Source: Bacillota bacterium
GTDB taxonomy: Bacteria > Bacillota > Clostridia > Lachnospirales > Cellulosilyticaceae
Assembly: GCA_023393125.1 (NCBI GenBank)
Contig: JAEWMQ010000005.1
Location: forward strand, 1-64,000
Direction of reading: 5' to 3'
DNA: 64,000 nucleotides
How positions within the stretch are numbered: the first letter of the stretch is position 1; each line of letters opens with the position of its first letter. The notes beneath the pieces are model-generated. The model did no database searches, was not told where the DNA came from, and saw only the letters and a program-made list of their open reading frames with translations. Of this stretch, positions 34,302 to 42,674 are shown piece after piece. Made by a program: the position numbers and the translations under genes.

Positions 34302-35213
34302 ATGAGTAGAAAGATTCATGACAAAGGTTACAAGCGGGTTTTGACCAAAAAGAAGCATTTTATCCATATGCTACGTAAGTATGTAGATGCAACATTAGGA
34401 GAACAGATATTAGAAGACGAACTTGAGCTAATTGATAAAGAATTTATCCCTAAAGATTTTAAAGAAAAAGAAGCTGACATTATTTATAAGGCAAAGTTAA
34501 AAGGAAAAGAAGTAATCTTTTATGTACTATTAGAATTGCAATCTACTGTAGATTATACCATGCCTTTTAGGTTACTAATGTATATGGTAGAGCTACAAAA
34601 ACGTATATTTATGAGTGTGGAAAGTCATACTAGAAAACAAAAGGATTTTAAACTCCCACCTATCGTTCCAATCATTTTATATAACGGACAAAACAATTGG
34701 AATGTTGCCAGAAGTTTCGGAGACTATACCCAGGCACAACAGGTTGGGAGGAGGTACACTATTGATTTTGAATACTTCTTCCTAGATCTAAAGGAAAAGG
34801 CTAAGGAGTTGTTGACAAGTACAAATACATTAATTGATAATGTATTTATATTAGACCAAGCAAGTAATACTACTGAGTTAAAACTAGCATTAGAAATTGT
34901 CTTTAGAAGAATAAAGGCGTTGACTCAGGATGAACAAATAGATTTAGTAGACTGGATTAAAGATGTTTTAAGTAAAAAGGTAAAAAATAAGAAGTTAGTA
35001 GACGAAGCATTTTCTGTAATAAGGAAAGGAGATGTAAAAGATATGACTTATGCCATAGAGAGAATTTTTGAGGAGGAGTATGCCAAGGGAGTAGAGAAAG
35101 GAATAGAACAAGGAAAGAGAGAAGCGGCTAAAGCGCTAATAGGAATATTAGAAGACGAGGTTATAGCTGAGAAGATAGGACTTAAACTAGAAGAGGTTAA
35201 AAAGTTACATTAA
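34302..35213 (+). CDS. Rpn-family recombination-promoting nuclease/putative transposase
   Basis: An intact 303-residue member of the Rpn/transposase_31 group with a PD-(D/E)XK-type core: an acidic residue in KEKEADIIYKAKLKG, then FYVLLELQSTVDYTMPFRLL (the E-x-Q site) near residues 80-100. E. coli RpnA-E are DNA endonucleases that stimulate RecA-independent recombination. The C-terminal 40 residues repeat those of the remnant at 33492. AAGGAG lies 8 nt upstream. No inverted repeats or target duplications flank it. Confidence 0.85.
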   Translation: MSRKIHDKGYKRVLTKKKHFIHMLRKYVDATLGEQILEDELELIDKEFIPKDFKEKEADIIYKAKLKGKEVIFYVLLELQSTVDYTMPFRLLMYMVELQKRIFMSVESHTRKQKDFKLPPIVPIILYNGQNNWNVARSFGDYTQAQQVGRRYTIDFEYFFLDLKEKAKELLTSTNTLIDNVFILDQASNTTELKLALEIVFRRIKALTQDEQIDLVDWIKDVLSKKVKNKKLVDEAFSVIRKGDVKDMTYAIERIFEEEYAKGVEKGIEQGKREAAKALIGILEDEVIAEKIGLKLEEVKKLH

Positions 35214-35240
35214 ACTATTATACATTCTTCATAGGAGTAG

Positions 35241-35293
35241 CAATAAAAGCAAAGTTTCTAAGGTCAAATGGCCTTTAGGAATTTTGCTTTTTA
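35241..35293 (+). terminator. Terminator after Rpn gene
   Basis: AAAAGCAAAGTTTCTAAGG / CCTTTAGGAATTTTGCTTTTT, a near-identical copy of 33797-33844. Confidence 0.75.
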
Positions 35294-35356
35294 TTTTGCA
35301 AAAAAATTTAAAAATAATTTCAGGGACTCACCTCTCTCATGACATATATAGAAGTG
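35294..35356 (+). promoter_or_regulatory. Conserved leader/promoter box, copy 4
   Basis: Same block as at 32780, with AGGGACTCACC and TCATGACATATATAGAAGTG, followed by AAAGGAGGTG and an intact DUF1659 gene. Confidence 0.6.
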
Positions 35357-35382
35357 AATAAGTAGTAAAGGAGGTGAGAACC

Positions 35383-35577
35383 ATGGCAATTACAGCAGAT
35401 GTAAAAAACGTTAAAGTAGTACTTAAACTAGCAAAGGGCAGTCAAACTGTTTCCGATTGCAGTAAAACTGCTACAGCCCAAGGGCTTTACAGCGTAGGCA
35501 CAGCAGTAGCAACCTTGCTTCAGGAAGAGCTTGAAGAAGTGACTAAGGTAGAGGAAACGTCTCTTATTGAAGAGTAA
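35383..35577 (+). CDS. DUF1659 domain protein, copy 2
   Basis: A 64-residue near-duplicate of 32867-33061 with a few substitutions (NIKVV to NVKVV, TAEGL to TAQGL, EEMTK to EEVTK, TTLIEE to TSLIEE). Same AAAGGAGGTG at 7 nt. Start ATG 35383. Confidence 0.88.
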   Translation: MAITADVKNVKVVLKLAKGSQTVSDCSKTATAQGLYSVGTAVATLLQEELEEVTKVEETSLIEE

Positions 35578-35614
35578 GCTTAGCTACCAATCTTAAGGAA
35601 AGGAGGGAAGACTC

Positions 35615-35842
35615 ATGGCAGAAATTACAAAGAAAAATCTCGTACTTACTTTTGGCACAAGTGCTGGCAAAGAAGTGAAATTAACTATCGCTAAACCAAA
35701 AGAAGGTCTTACGAGTGGTGAGATCTCTGCAGCAATGACAGACATTATTGCTGCAAATGCTTTAGGTGAAGACGGCTTAGTAACTACTAAGGTAGAAGCT
35801 AAATATGTTGTTCAGCAGACAGAAGCTATCACACTTGCATAA
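35615..35842 (+). CDS. DUF2922 domain protein, copy 2
   Basis: A 75-residue protein differing from copy 1 (33099-33326) at one position (ANTLGE to ANALGE). Preceded by AAAGGAGGG. Part of the DUF1659-DUF2922 pair; function unknown. Confidence 0.88.
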   Translation: MAEITKKNLVLTFGTSAGKEVKLTIAKPKEGLTSGEISAAMTDIIAANALGEDGLVTTKVEAKYVVQQTEAITLA

Positions 35843-35865
35843 GCTGAATTTTTAATTTAAGGGAT

Positions 35866-35916
35866 AGAGAAGAGGCTACTTTTTACTAAGTCGTTTAGTG
35901 AGAAGTAGCCTTTTTG
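35866..35916 (+). terminator. Terminator after DUF2922 copy 2
   Basis: AGGCTACTTTT / GAGAAGTAGCCTTTTT with inner ACTAA/TTAGT pairing. It ends the cassette array. Confidence 0.75.
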
Positions 35917-35957
35917 AGGATATTATTATCTTATAGATAATGTAATAATGGATAAAG

Positions 35958-35989
35958 TTGTTGGAAGATACTTTAGTATGGTATACAAT
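35958..35989 (+). promoter_or_regulatory. Probable promoter of the DAHP synthase gene
   Basis: TTGTTG, 18 nt, then TGG-TATACAAT (extended -10 type) about 40 nt before the start codon. The match is moderate. Confidence 0.4.
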
Positions 35990-36030
35990 ATAAAAATACG
36001 CATAAATCATTTAGATAAGGAGAATAGAAT

Positions 36031-37062
36031 ATGGGAATGAATTTTAATGAGAAATTACCAATACCTAAGGAGATTAAGGAACAATACCCTATTTCTCAAA
36101 AGGTGGCTGATATTAAGGCAAAAAGAGATGCAGAAATTAGAAAAATCTTCACAGGAGAATCTGATAAATTTATTGTTATCATTGGACCTTGTTCTGCAGA
36201 TAATGAGGATTCAGTATGTGACTACGTAAGTAGACTTGCAAAGGTGAATGAAAAGGTTTCAGATAGATTAATGATTATCCCTAGAATCTATACTAATAAA
36301 CCTAGAACAACAGGTGAAGGATACAAAGGTATGCTTCACCAACCAGATCCAACTAAAGACCCTGACTTATTATCAGGAATTATTGCAATTCGTAAAATGC
36401 ATGTACGTGCTATCGAAGAAACAGGGCTTACTGCAGCAGACGAGATGTTATATCCAGAAAATCGTAGATACTTAGATGACATTTTATCTTATGAAGCTGT
36501 TGGTGCACGTTCTGTAGAGAATCAACAACACCGTTTAACAGCTAGTGGTATGGATATTCCTGTAGGTATGAAGAATCCTACAAGTGGAGATTTTTCTGTT
36601 ATGTTTAACTCTGTTATTGCAGCTCAAAAGCCTCATAACTTTATTTATCGTGGATGGGATGTTACAACAGATGGTAATGACCTTGCTCATGTTATTTTAC
36701 GTGGAGCAGTTAATAAGAGAGGGATTTCTATTCCTAACTACCACTATGAAGATTTAATGTTCATGATGGAACTTTATGCAAAGCATGATTTAAAGAATCC
36801 TGCAGCTATCATTGATGCGAATCATGCCAATTCTGGCAAGCAATATATGGAACAAATTCGTATTGTGAGTGAAGTACTTCATAGTAGATCTTACAATTCT
36901 GATTTAAAGAAACTTGTAAAAGGGGTTATGATTGAAAGTTATATCGAAGATGGGGCTCAGCCAATTAGTGAGAATCAAGTATATGGTAAGTCTATTACAG
37001 ACCCTTGCCTTGGCTGGGAAGCAACAGAAAAACTGCTTTATAAGATTGCAGAAAACTGCTAG
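36031..37062 (+). CDS. aroF: 3-deoxy-7-phosphoheptulonate synthase (type I DAHP synthase)
   Basis: Condenses phosphoenolpyruvate and erythrose 4-phosphate, the first step of aromatic amino acid synthesis. A 343-residue AroFGH-type enzyme: VIIGPCSADNEDS near residues 49-61 (metal-binding Cys), PRIYTNKPRTTGEGYKG near 85-100, GARSVENQQHR near 169-179, MKNPTSGD near 190 and DANHANSGK near 271-279. The N-terminal extension typical of feedback-regulated forms is present but its effector cannot be told. Monocistronic, AAGGAG site, own terminator. Confidence 0.95.
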   Translation: MGMNFNEKLPIPKEIKEQYPISQKVADIKAKRDAEIRKIFTGESDKFIVIIGPCSADNEDSVCDYVSRLAKVNEKVSDRLMIIPRIYTNKPRTTGEGYKGMLHQPDPTKDPDLLSGIIAIRKMHVRAIEETGLTAADEMLYPENRRYLDDILSYEAVGARSVENQQHRLTASGMDIPVGMKNPTSGDFSVMFNSVIAAQKPHNFIYRGWDVTTDGNDLAHVILRGAVNKRGISIPNYHYEDLMFMMELYAKHDLKNPAAIIDANHANSGKQYMEQIRIVSEVLHSRSYNSDLKKLVKGVMIESYIEDGAQPISENQVYGKSITDPCLGWEATEKLLYKIAENC

Positions 37063-37105
37063 AAGGCTTTTCAAAATAGTAGCTTATCTATTATTCTTCA
37101 TAAAA

Positions 37106-37170
37106 GTGAAAATAAAAGCAGCACACCTAAAGGACGAAGAGTCTTTTGGTGTGCTGCTTTTATTTTGTGA
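37106..37170 (+). terminator. Terminator of the DAHP synthase gene
   Basis: AAAATAAAAGCAGCACACC(TAAA) / GGTGTGCTGCTTTTATTTT hairpin with T-rich tail. Confidence 0.85.
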
Positions 37171-37185
37171 GAATTTAATTTATTT

Positions 37186-37221
37186 TAACAAGGGGCTATG
37201 AAGTTTAGCCCCTTGTTTGCA
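37186..37221 (-). terminator. Terminator of the LysR gene
   Basis: AACAAGGGGCT / AGCCCCTTGTT hairpin just after the LysR stop codon, followed on the minus strand by an A/T-rich tail. Confidence 0.7.
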
Positions 37222-37233
37222 TGTTAGCCTCGT

Positions 37234-38142
37234 CTACAAGTTGCTAGTAGAAATATGTATTTGCTCCATGCGTTCCACTTCTTGAAAGAAAGTATTAAGA
37301 GGAAGAGAAACTCTGTGCTGTGAATTATATATGACTTGTAGGGGGAGATGAATCTTGTAATTCTTGATAGGAATGAGGGCAATCTCACCGCGTTTTTGTT
37401 CCTCCAGCAAGGTAAAGGTAGGAAGAAGACCGATTCCAAGCTGCCTTGAAACAGCTTTAATGATATAGCTTGTGTGGCCTATTTCTGTAACACATTCTAG
37501 TTTTTTTCCCATAGCAGTTAAATCATTTTCAAATACCCTTCGATAGCTACAACCTTTTTCTGTAAGGATAAAGCATTCCTCCAAAAGGCGTTCCATAGAT
37601 ACTTCTTTCTGCTTTGCAAGGGGATGGGAAGCTGAACAGAAGAAGGAAATTTCAGTAGGAAATTCTCTTATGGTCTTCCATTCTGGTCGTATGGTTTTTT
37701 GATCAAGTAAAAAGATGACATCGAATAGACCTTTATCCAAATAATCTACAGCCGAAGATGCAGTAACCACTTTCAGGTGCAGAGCAATCTTAGGATACTT
37801 TTCAAGAAAGTTATAGAAAAAATTTGCATAATCAGAAGAACACAAGGTCTCCATAACGCCTATATTCAAAGTTCCTTCTGGTTCTGTTGTTTGGTGAAAA
37901 TGGTCAATGGCCATGGCTTCGTATTTAGAGATAGGATAAGCATATTTTAAAAAATCACGTCCGGCAGCGGATAGCCTAATGCGTTTTCCATTTCGTTCAA
38001 AAAGATTGGCGTGCAGTTCATTCTCCAGCTGTTTAATTTGCATGGTGACTGTAGACTGTGCATAGCCAAGTTCGGCGGAAGCTTTTGTAATATTTCCTAA
38101 TTCTGCCACTTTAATAAAAGTATTGATGTTTTTTAGTTCCAT
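37234..38142 (-). CDS. LysR-family transcriptional regulator
   Basis: A 302-residue regulator. The winged HTH occupies residues 1-60 (NINTFIKVAELGNITKASAE and LGYAQSTVTMQIKQLENEL), and the periplasmic-binding-protein-like effector domain fills residues 90-295. It is divergent from cyuA-oppABCDF with a 380-bp gap, the classical LysR arrangement, so it probably activates that operon in response to cysteine, serine or a peptide signal. The effector is inference. Confidence 0.92.
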   Translation of the reverse strand: MELKNINTFIKVAELGNITKASAELGYAQSTVTMQIKQLENELHANLFERNGKRIRLSAAGRDFLKYAYPISKYEAMAIDHFHQTTEPEGTLNIGVMETLCSSDYANFFYNFLEKYPKIALHLKVVTASSAVDYLDKGLFDVIFLLDQKTIRPEWKTIREFPTEISFFCSASHPLAKQKEVSMERLLEECFILTEKGCSYRRVFENDLTAMGKKLECVTEIGHTSYIIKAVSRQLGIGLLPTFTLLEEQKRGEIALIPIKNYKIHLPLQVIYNSQHRVSLPLNTFFQEVERMEQIHISTSNL

Positions 38143-38376
38143 ATAAGCACTCCTTGTATGATGTAGTAGTTATTGATGTCCTTCTCCAAGGTTATTTGAC
38201 TTAATTAGTCAGTTTATTGATTTTTATTATTTTATATCAATAAAAATGATTTATCTTATTATATATTTTAATTTTCCTAATTGCAAATTTTGTGGTAAAA
38301 TGTCGAAAACAAATAAAGTACAAGCGAGACAGACAGAGCTTCTGTGACAAGAAACAGAAAGATAAGAAAGACAAGT

Positions 38377-38456
38377 AAGACGTATATACTTTTTCACAAG
38401 GGCGTGATAGTTAGAGCAACTTAACAGTGAAAGAGTTATGCGTCTTTTTATTTATT
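38377..38456 (+). promoter_or_regulatory. Attenuator-like hairpin in the cyuA leader
   Basis: AAGACGTATATACTTTTTCAC pairs across a 32-nt loop with GTGAAAGAGTTATGCGTCTT, followed directly by TTTTATTTATT: a complete intrinsic terminator 70 nt upstream of cyuA. A smaller stem-rich stretch (ACAGAGCTTCTGT, then TCTGTGACAAGAAACAGA) lies just before it. An extended -10 (TGG-TAAAAT at 38293-38301) could start this leader. The arrangement suggests conditional termination of cyuA-opp transcription. No known riboswitch or T-box motif is recognised. Confidence 0.6.
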
Positions 38457-38523
38457 AGAAAAAACTGATAATTGCCATGTGAGATCTTTTGTCCGTCAGA
38501 ACATAAAAAAGGGGTGATTAGTA

Positions 38524-39810
38524 ATGGAACTGGAGAAGCGTATTTATAATGCTTATGTACAGATTCTGGAAGCTGAACTAGTTCCTGCTTTTGGGTGCAC
38601 AGAACCAATAGCTATTGCCTATTGTGCAGCAAAAGCAAGGGAAGTACTTGGTCATATTCCAGAAAAAGTAGAGATTCAGGCCAGTGGAAATGTTATTAAG
38701 AATGTAAAAAGTGTCATTGTACCGAATACCGATGGGCTTAAAGGCATACCGGCAGCAGCTGCTGCTGGAATTATTGGCGGAAATGTAGAAAAGAAGCTTG
38801 AGGTCATTTCAGAATTGACTCAGGAGCAGAAAGATGAGATGCGTAGCTATCTGGAACATACCCCAATGGATGTCAAGCCATTAAAAGACGGGGATAAGCT
38901 AGATATTTTGATTTCAGTTTATGCTAAAGGTAGTCAGGCAGCTGTTCGTATTTCAAGAACGCATTGTAATATTGTTTACATTGAAAAGGATGGAGAGGTT
39001 CATTACCTTGAAACAACTCCAGCTTATGAGGAAAATCAGGCACCTAAAGTGGACAAAGGTCTTCTTAACATCAAAGACATTGTCAGCTTTGCCTCTACGG
39101 TTAATATTGAGGATGTAAAGGAAGTGCTTGATCAGCAGATCTCCTATAATTATGCTATTGCCCAGGAGGGGATGGCACAGGATTGGGGAGCTAATATTGG
39201 AAGCATTATGGTAAAAACCTGTGGTGATGATGTAAAAATCATGAGTAAGGCACTAGCAGCAGCTGGATCTGATGCACGTATGGGTGGCTGTGAACTTCCT
39301 GTAGTGATTAATTCCGGTAGTGGCAATCAGGGTATTACAGTTTCTGTACCAGTCATTGTGTATTCAAAACATCTGAAATGTCCAAAAGATACGCTGTATC
39401 GAGCTTTAGTTATTTCCAATCTGATTGCTATACATATTAAACATGGCATTGGGCCTTTATCAGCTTTTTGCGGAGCAGCTAGCGCTGGTTGTGCAGCAGG
39501 ATGTGGTATTGCCTACTTGCATGGTGGTGGTGAGAAAGAGATTGCTCATACCTTAGTGAATGCCCTTGCCATCGTTTCCGGTATTTTCTGTGATGGAGCG
39601 AAAGCTTCCTGTGCAGCTAAGATTGCAGTTTCTGTGGAAGCAGGTATTTTGGGATACTCCATGTATCAAAATGGCCAGCAGTTTTATGCAGAAGATGGTA
39701 TTGTTTCAAACTGTGTGGAGACAACCATCCAAAATATTTGCAGACTAGGTGGAAATGCCATGAATGAAACAGATGAGGAAATCATCCGTATTATGACTCA
39801 CTGCGACTAA
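38524..39810 (+). CDS. cyuA: L-cysteine desulfidase / L-serine ammonia-lyase family (CyuA, UPF0597)
   Basis: A 428-residue [4Fe-4S] enzyme that degrades L-cysteine to pyruvate, ammonia and sulfide (some members act on serine). AFGCTEPIAIAYCAAKARE near residues 18-36 and PNTDGLKGIPAAAAAG near 62-77 are family landmarks. The cluster cysteines lie in FCGAASAGCAAGCG near 315-328 and FCDGAKASC near 358-366. It leads an operon with the opp transporter and is divergent from a LysR gene, suggesting that imported peptides or cysteine feed this catabolism. Confidence 0.93.
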   Translation: MELEKRIYNAYVQILEAELVPAFGCTEPIAIAYCAAKAREVLGHIPEKVEIQASGNVIKNVKSVIVPNTDGLKGIPAAAAAGIIGGNVEKKLEVISELTQEQKDEMRSYLEHTPMDVKPLKDGDKLDILISVYAKGSQAAVRISRTHCNIVYIEKDGEVHYLETTPAYEENQAPKVDKGLLNIKDIVSFASTVNIEDVKEVLDQQISYNYAIAQEGMAQDWGANIGSIMVKTCGDDVKIMSKALAAAGSDARMGGCELPVVINSGSGNQGITVSVPVIVYSKHLKCPKDTLYRALVISNLIAIHIKHGIGPLSAFCGAASAGCAAGCGIAYLHGGGEKEIAHTLVNALAIVSGIFCDGAKASCAAKIAVSVEAGILGYSMYQNGQQFYAEDGIVSNCVETTIQNICRLGGNAMNETDEEIIRIMTHCD

Positions 39811-39866
39811 GCAGTATGAAAATGAAAGTATAAAAAAATAGAGATATAAAGAAGGAGAGAAGAAAA

Positions 39867-41588
39867 ATGGTAAATAAAAAGAAATGGTTATTCCTTTTAC
39901 TAACAGGTGTCATGGCAGTAGGTACATTAACCGGCTGTGGTGGAAGTGAGGGAACTACAACAGTAAGTACAGCAACTGGTAGCACTGGTAGTGAAACAAC
40001 AGGTTCTAGTGCTCAGCAAATTAATCTAAGAGCAAAAAGCTTCGGAAACAACTATGATGTACAAGATATGGGATGGCGCTGGATGATGGCAGAGTGCTAC
40101 GAAGGTCTTTTACGTGACGTAGCTGATGAAAATGGTGATACATTTGAACTTGCAGGAGCTGAATCAATTGATGTCTCTGAAAACGGTCTTGTATACACTT
40201 TCCATTTAAGACAAGATGCAAAATGGTCTGATGGTGTAGCAGTAACAGCAAAAGATTATGAATATGGATGGAAACGTCTTATTAATCCAGAAAATGCTTA
40301 TGACTATGCCTCTTTCCTATTTAACGTAGTAGGTGCAGAGGAGTATTATAACGGACTAGGTTCTGTAGATGCAGTCGGCATTAAAGCAGTAGATGAGTAT
40401 ACTTTTGAAGTGACTTTAAAAGTTGCAGATCCTACTTTTGAATCTAAACTCGTAGCTACGCCACTTTATCCAACACGTCAGGATATTGCAGAAGCAGCAG
40501 GCGATAACTGGGGTAAAGACTGGAAGCTTTCTGTTTATAATGGACCATTTGCTATGACAGGTCTTGTGGAAGATAACTCTATGACTTGGACAAAAAATGA
40601 ATATTACTGGAATGCAGATGAAGTGAAATTAGATCAAATCAACTGGTTCTGTGTAGCAGAAGATGCCACTGCAGCAACTATGTTTGATAATGGTCAGCTA
40701 GATGTACTAGATGGATCTGGTGATTATATTACAAAATATGATAAAGAAGTACAAGCAGGAAATATCAAATCACTTGCTACGCAGTATCCAGGTACTGCAA
40801 TGATTGCCTTTGAACATCAAAATGGAGGACAATCTGGCCTCATGAAAAATGTAAATATCCGTAAGGCAATTTCATATGCAATCAATCGTGAAGAAATGGT
40901 TTCTGCTGTATATGGAAGATACTCTGCTGCATATGGACTTGTATCACCAGCTATTACTATGGATGGCAAGTCTTATCGTTTAGAAAGTGAAGAACCTATT
41001 AAAGCAGAATATGAACAATATGCAGGTAATAAAGAAGTACTTACAGCATTATTCCAAAAAGGACTTGATGAATTAGGTGTAACAACACCAATAAGTGACA
41101 TTAAACTTGTCTTACTATCTTATGGTTCTTCTACAGAAAACCAATTAGAACGCGAATACATTCAACAGTCATTAAGTCAAAACTTAGGTATCACAGTAGA
41201 ATTAAATACTGTAGGCGACTATACAATGTTCAAATCAGAAAGAGATGCCTTTAACTTTGATATCTTTGTAAGTGCATGGTATAGCGATTACAATGACCCA
41301 CTTGATTTCTTAAATATCATGAAAACAGGGGTTTATTCTTCTTATGGACTTTATAGTAATACTGAATACGATAATATGATTGATTCTCTTACAGGTGTGC
41401 AGGATTCTGCGAAGCGAATGGCTACTTATCAAGACTTAGAAAAAGTACTTTTACTAGATGATGCAGCAATGGCGCCTTTATATTACGCTGATAAGCATTA
41501 CTACTATCAAAATTGGGTACAAGATTTCTATACTTCTTCATTTGGAGCAAGTCAGGAACTTTACAAAGCTTCTATTTCTGGTAAGTAA
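39867..41588 (+). CDS. oppA: Peptide ABC transporter substrate-binding lipoprotein
   Basis: Extracellular family 5 solute-binding protein of 573 residues. Signal peptide with lipobox LTGCG (Cys near 24), a Thr/Ser-rich linker, then RAKSFGNNYDVQDMGWRWMM, the VYTFHLRQDAKWSDG signature near 110-125 and AISYAINREEMV near 335. Captures oligopeptides for OppBCDF. It follows cyuA by 56 nt with AAGGAGAGA upstream. Confidence 0.94.
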   Translation: MVNKKKWLFLLLTGVMAVGTLTGCGGSEGTTTVSTATGSTGSETTGSSAQQINLRAKSFGNNYDVQDMGWRWMMAECYEGLLRDVADENGDTFELAGAESIDVSENGLVYTFHLRQDAKWSDGVAVTAKDYEYGWKRLINPENAYDYASFLFNVVGAEEYYNGLGSVDAVGIKAVDEYTFEVTLKVADPTFESKLVATPLYPTRQDIAEAAGDNWGKDWKLSVYNGPFAMTGLVEDNSMTWTKNEYYWNADEVKLDQINWFCVAEDATAATMFDNGQLDVLDGSGDYITKYDKEVQAGNIKSLATQYPGTAMIAFEHQNGGQSGLMKNVNIRKAISYAINREEMVSAVYGRYSAAYGLVSPAITMDGKSYRLESEEPIKAEYEQYAGNKEVLTALFQKGLDELGVTTPISDIKLVLLSYGSSTENQLEREYIQQSLSQNLGITVELNTVGDYTMFKSERDAFNFDIFVSAWYSDYNDPLDFLNIMKTGVYSSYGLYSNTEYDNMIDSLTGVQDSAKRMATYQDLEKVLLLDDAAMAPLYYADKHYYYQNWVQDFYTSSFGASQELYKASISGK

Positions 41589-41705
41589 TCAGAGGTATCT
41601 AAAGAAAGTAGAACCATCATAAGGAACAAAATAGGTTAAGTACAGGGAAGAGCTTATGAATAGTAAGTTCTTCTTTGGCTTAATAAGATTAAGGGAGTAA
41701 ATTTT

Positions 41706-42662
41706 ATGGTCAAATATTTGATTCGCCGTATTGCAGAAATGATTTTGACATTGCTCCTGATTGCAACGGCTACCTTCTTCTTGCTGGAAGCTGTTCCGGG
41801 AGATCCTCTTACTGAAAGGGCAGATAAGCTTTCTCCTTCAGTAAAGGAGAATTTATATAAAAAATATGGGCTAGATAAACCCATGATGGAACGCTATGTG
41901 ATTTCCATGAAGGGAATCGTCGTAGGTGATTTTGGTGAATCCTTTGTATATGCAGGACAAACAGTACAAGGACTAATTAAGGATAGATTACCAGTATCAG
42001 CACGTCTAGGGATTCAGCAGGTAGTACTTGGCGTTACCGTTGGATTATTACTTGGTATTCTAGCAGCCATTAAACGGGGAACTATTGCAGATTATCTGGT
42101 CATTGCACTGTCGGTACTTTTAATATCCGTCCCCCATTTGATATTTGGACTTTTGCTTCAAAAAATCTTTGCAGGAAATCTAAGGATGTTTCCTACCATT
42201 GGATGGCCGACAGGAAAAGATCTGTGGTTTGGAGGATGGGAGTATACAGTACTACCTACTCTTACTGGATGTTTTACATACATCGCAACCTATGCCCGTT
42301 TACTCAAAACATCTATGCTAGATGTTATCAATCAGGACTATGTACTTACCGCTGAGTCTAAAGGACTGAGCAGCGGAAGAATTATTAGAAAGCATATTCT
42401 TCGTAATTCTTTCATTCCTGTTATTACGCAGCTGCCAATGTCTATTGCTATGTGTATTACTGGTTCCTTTTTCATAGAGAGTATTTTCTCAATTCCTGGA
42501 ATCGGGCAGTATTATGTAACGGCTGTAAATAATCAGGATTTATCTATTATTATGGGTGAAACAGTTATACTGGCGGCACTTTATGTTGTTGTTTTGTTTA
42601 TTACAGATTTGCTTTATGTTGTGGTAGACCCAAGAATCAGTCTGACCGGAAAAAGCAGATAG
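41706..42662 (+). CDS. oppB: Peptide ABC transporter permease OppB
   Basis: A 318-residue inner-membrane permease with six spans. MVKYLIRRIAEMILTLLLIA at the start and PGDPL near residue 33 are typical of DppB/OppB. The EAA loop (TAESKGLSSGRIIRKHILRN) near residues 215-234 docks to the ATPases. The 12-nt gap to oppC indicates one transcript. Confidence 0.94.
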   Translation: MVKYLIRRIAEMILTLLLIATATFFLLEAVPGDPLTERADKLSPSVKENLYKKYGLDKPMMERYVISMKGIVVGDFGESFVYAGQTVQGLIKDRLPVSARLGIQQVVLGVTVGLLLGILAAIKRGTIADYLVIALSVLLISVPHLIFGLLLQKIFAGNLRMFPTIGWPTGKDLWFGGWEYTVLPTLTGCFTYIATYARLLKTSMLDVINQDYVLTAESKGLSSGRIIRKHILRNSFIPVITQLPMSIAMCITGSFFIESIFSIPGIGQYYVTAVNNQDLSIIMGETVILAALYVVVLFITDLLYVVVDPRISLTGKSR

Positions 42663-42674
42663 AAGGAGGAAGTT

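Noticed and set aside
10560..36000. Integrated prophage or integrative element
   Set aside because: Several phage-like small families appear (DUF6440, coiled-coil protein), but no integrase, portal, terminase, capsid or attachment repeats were found.
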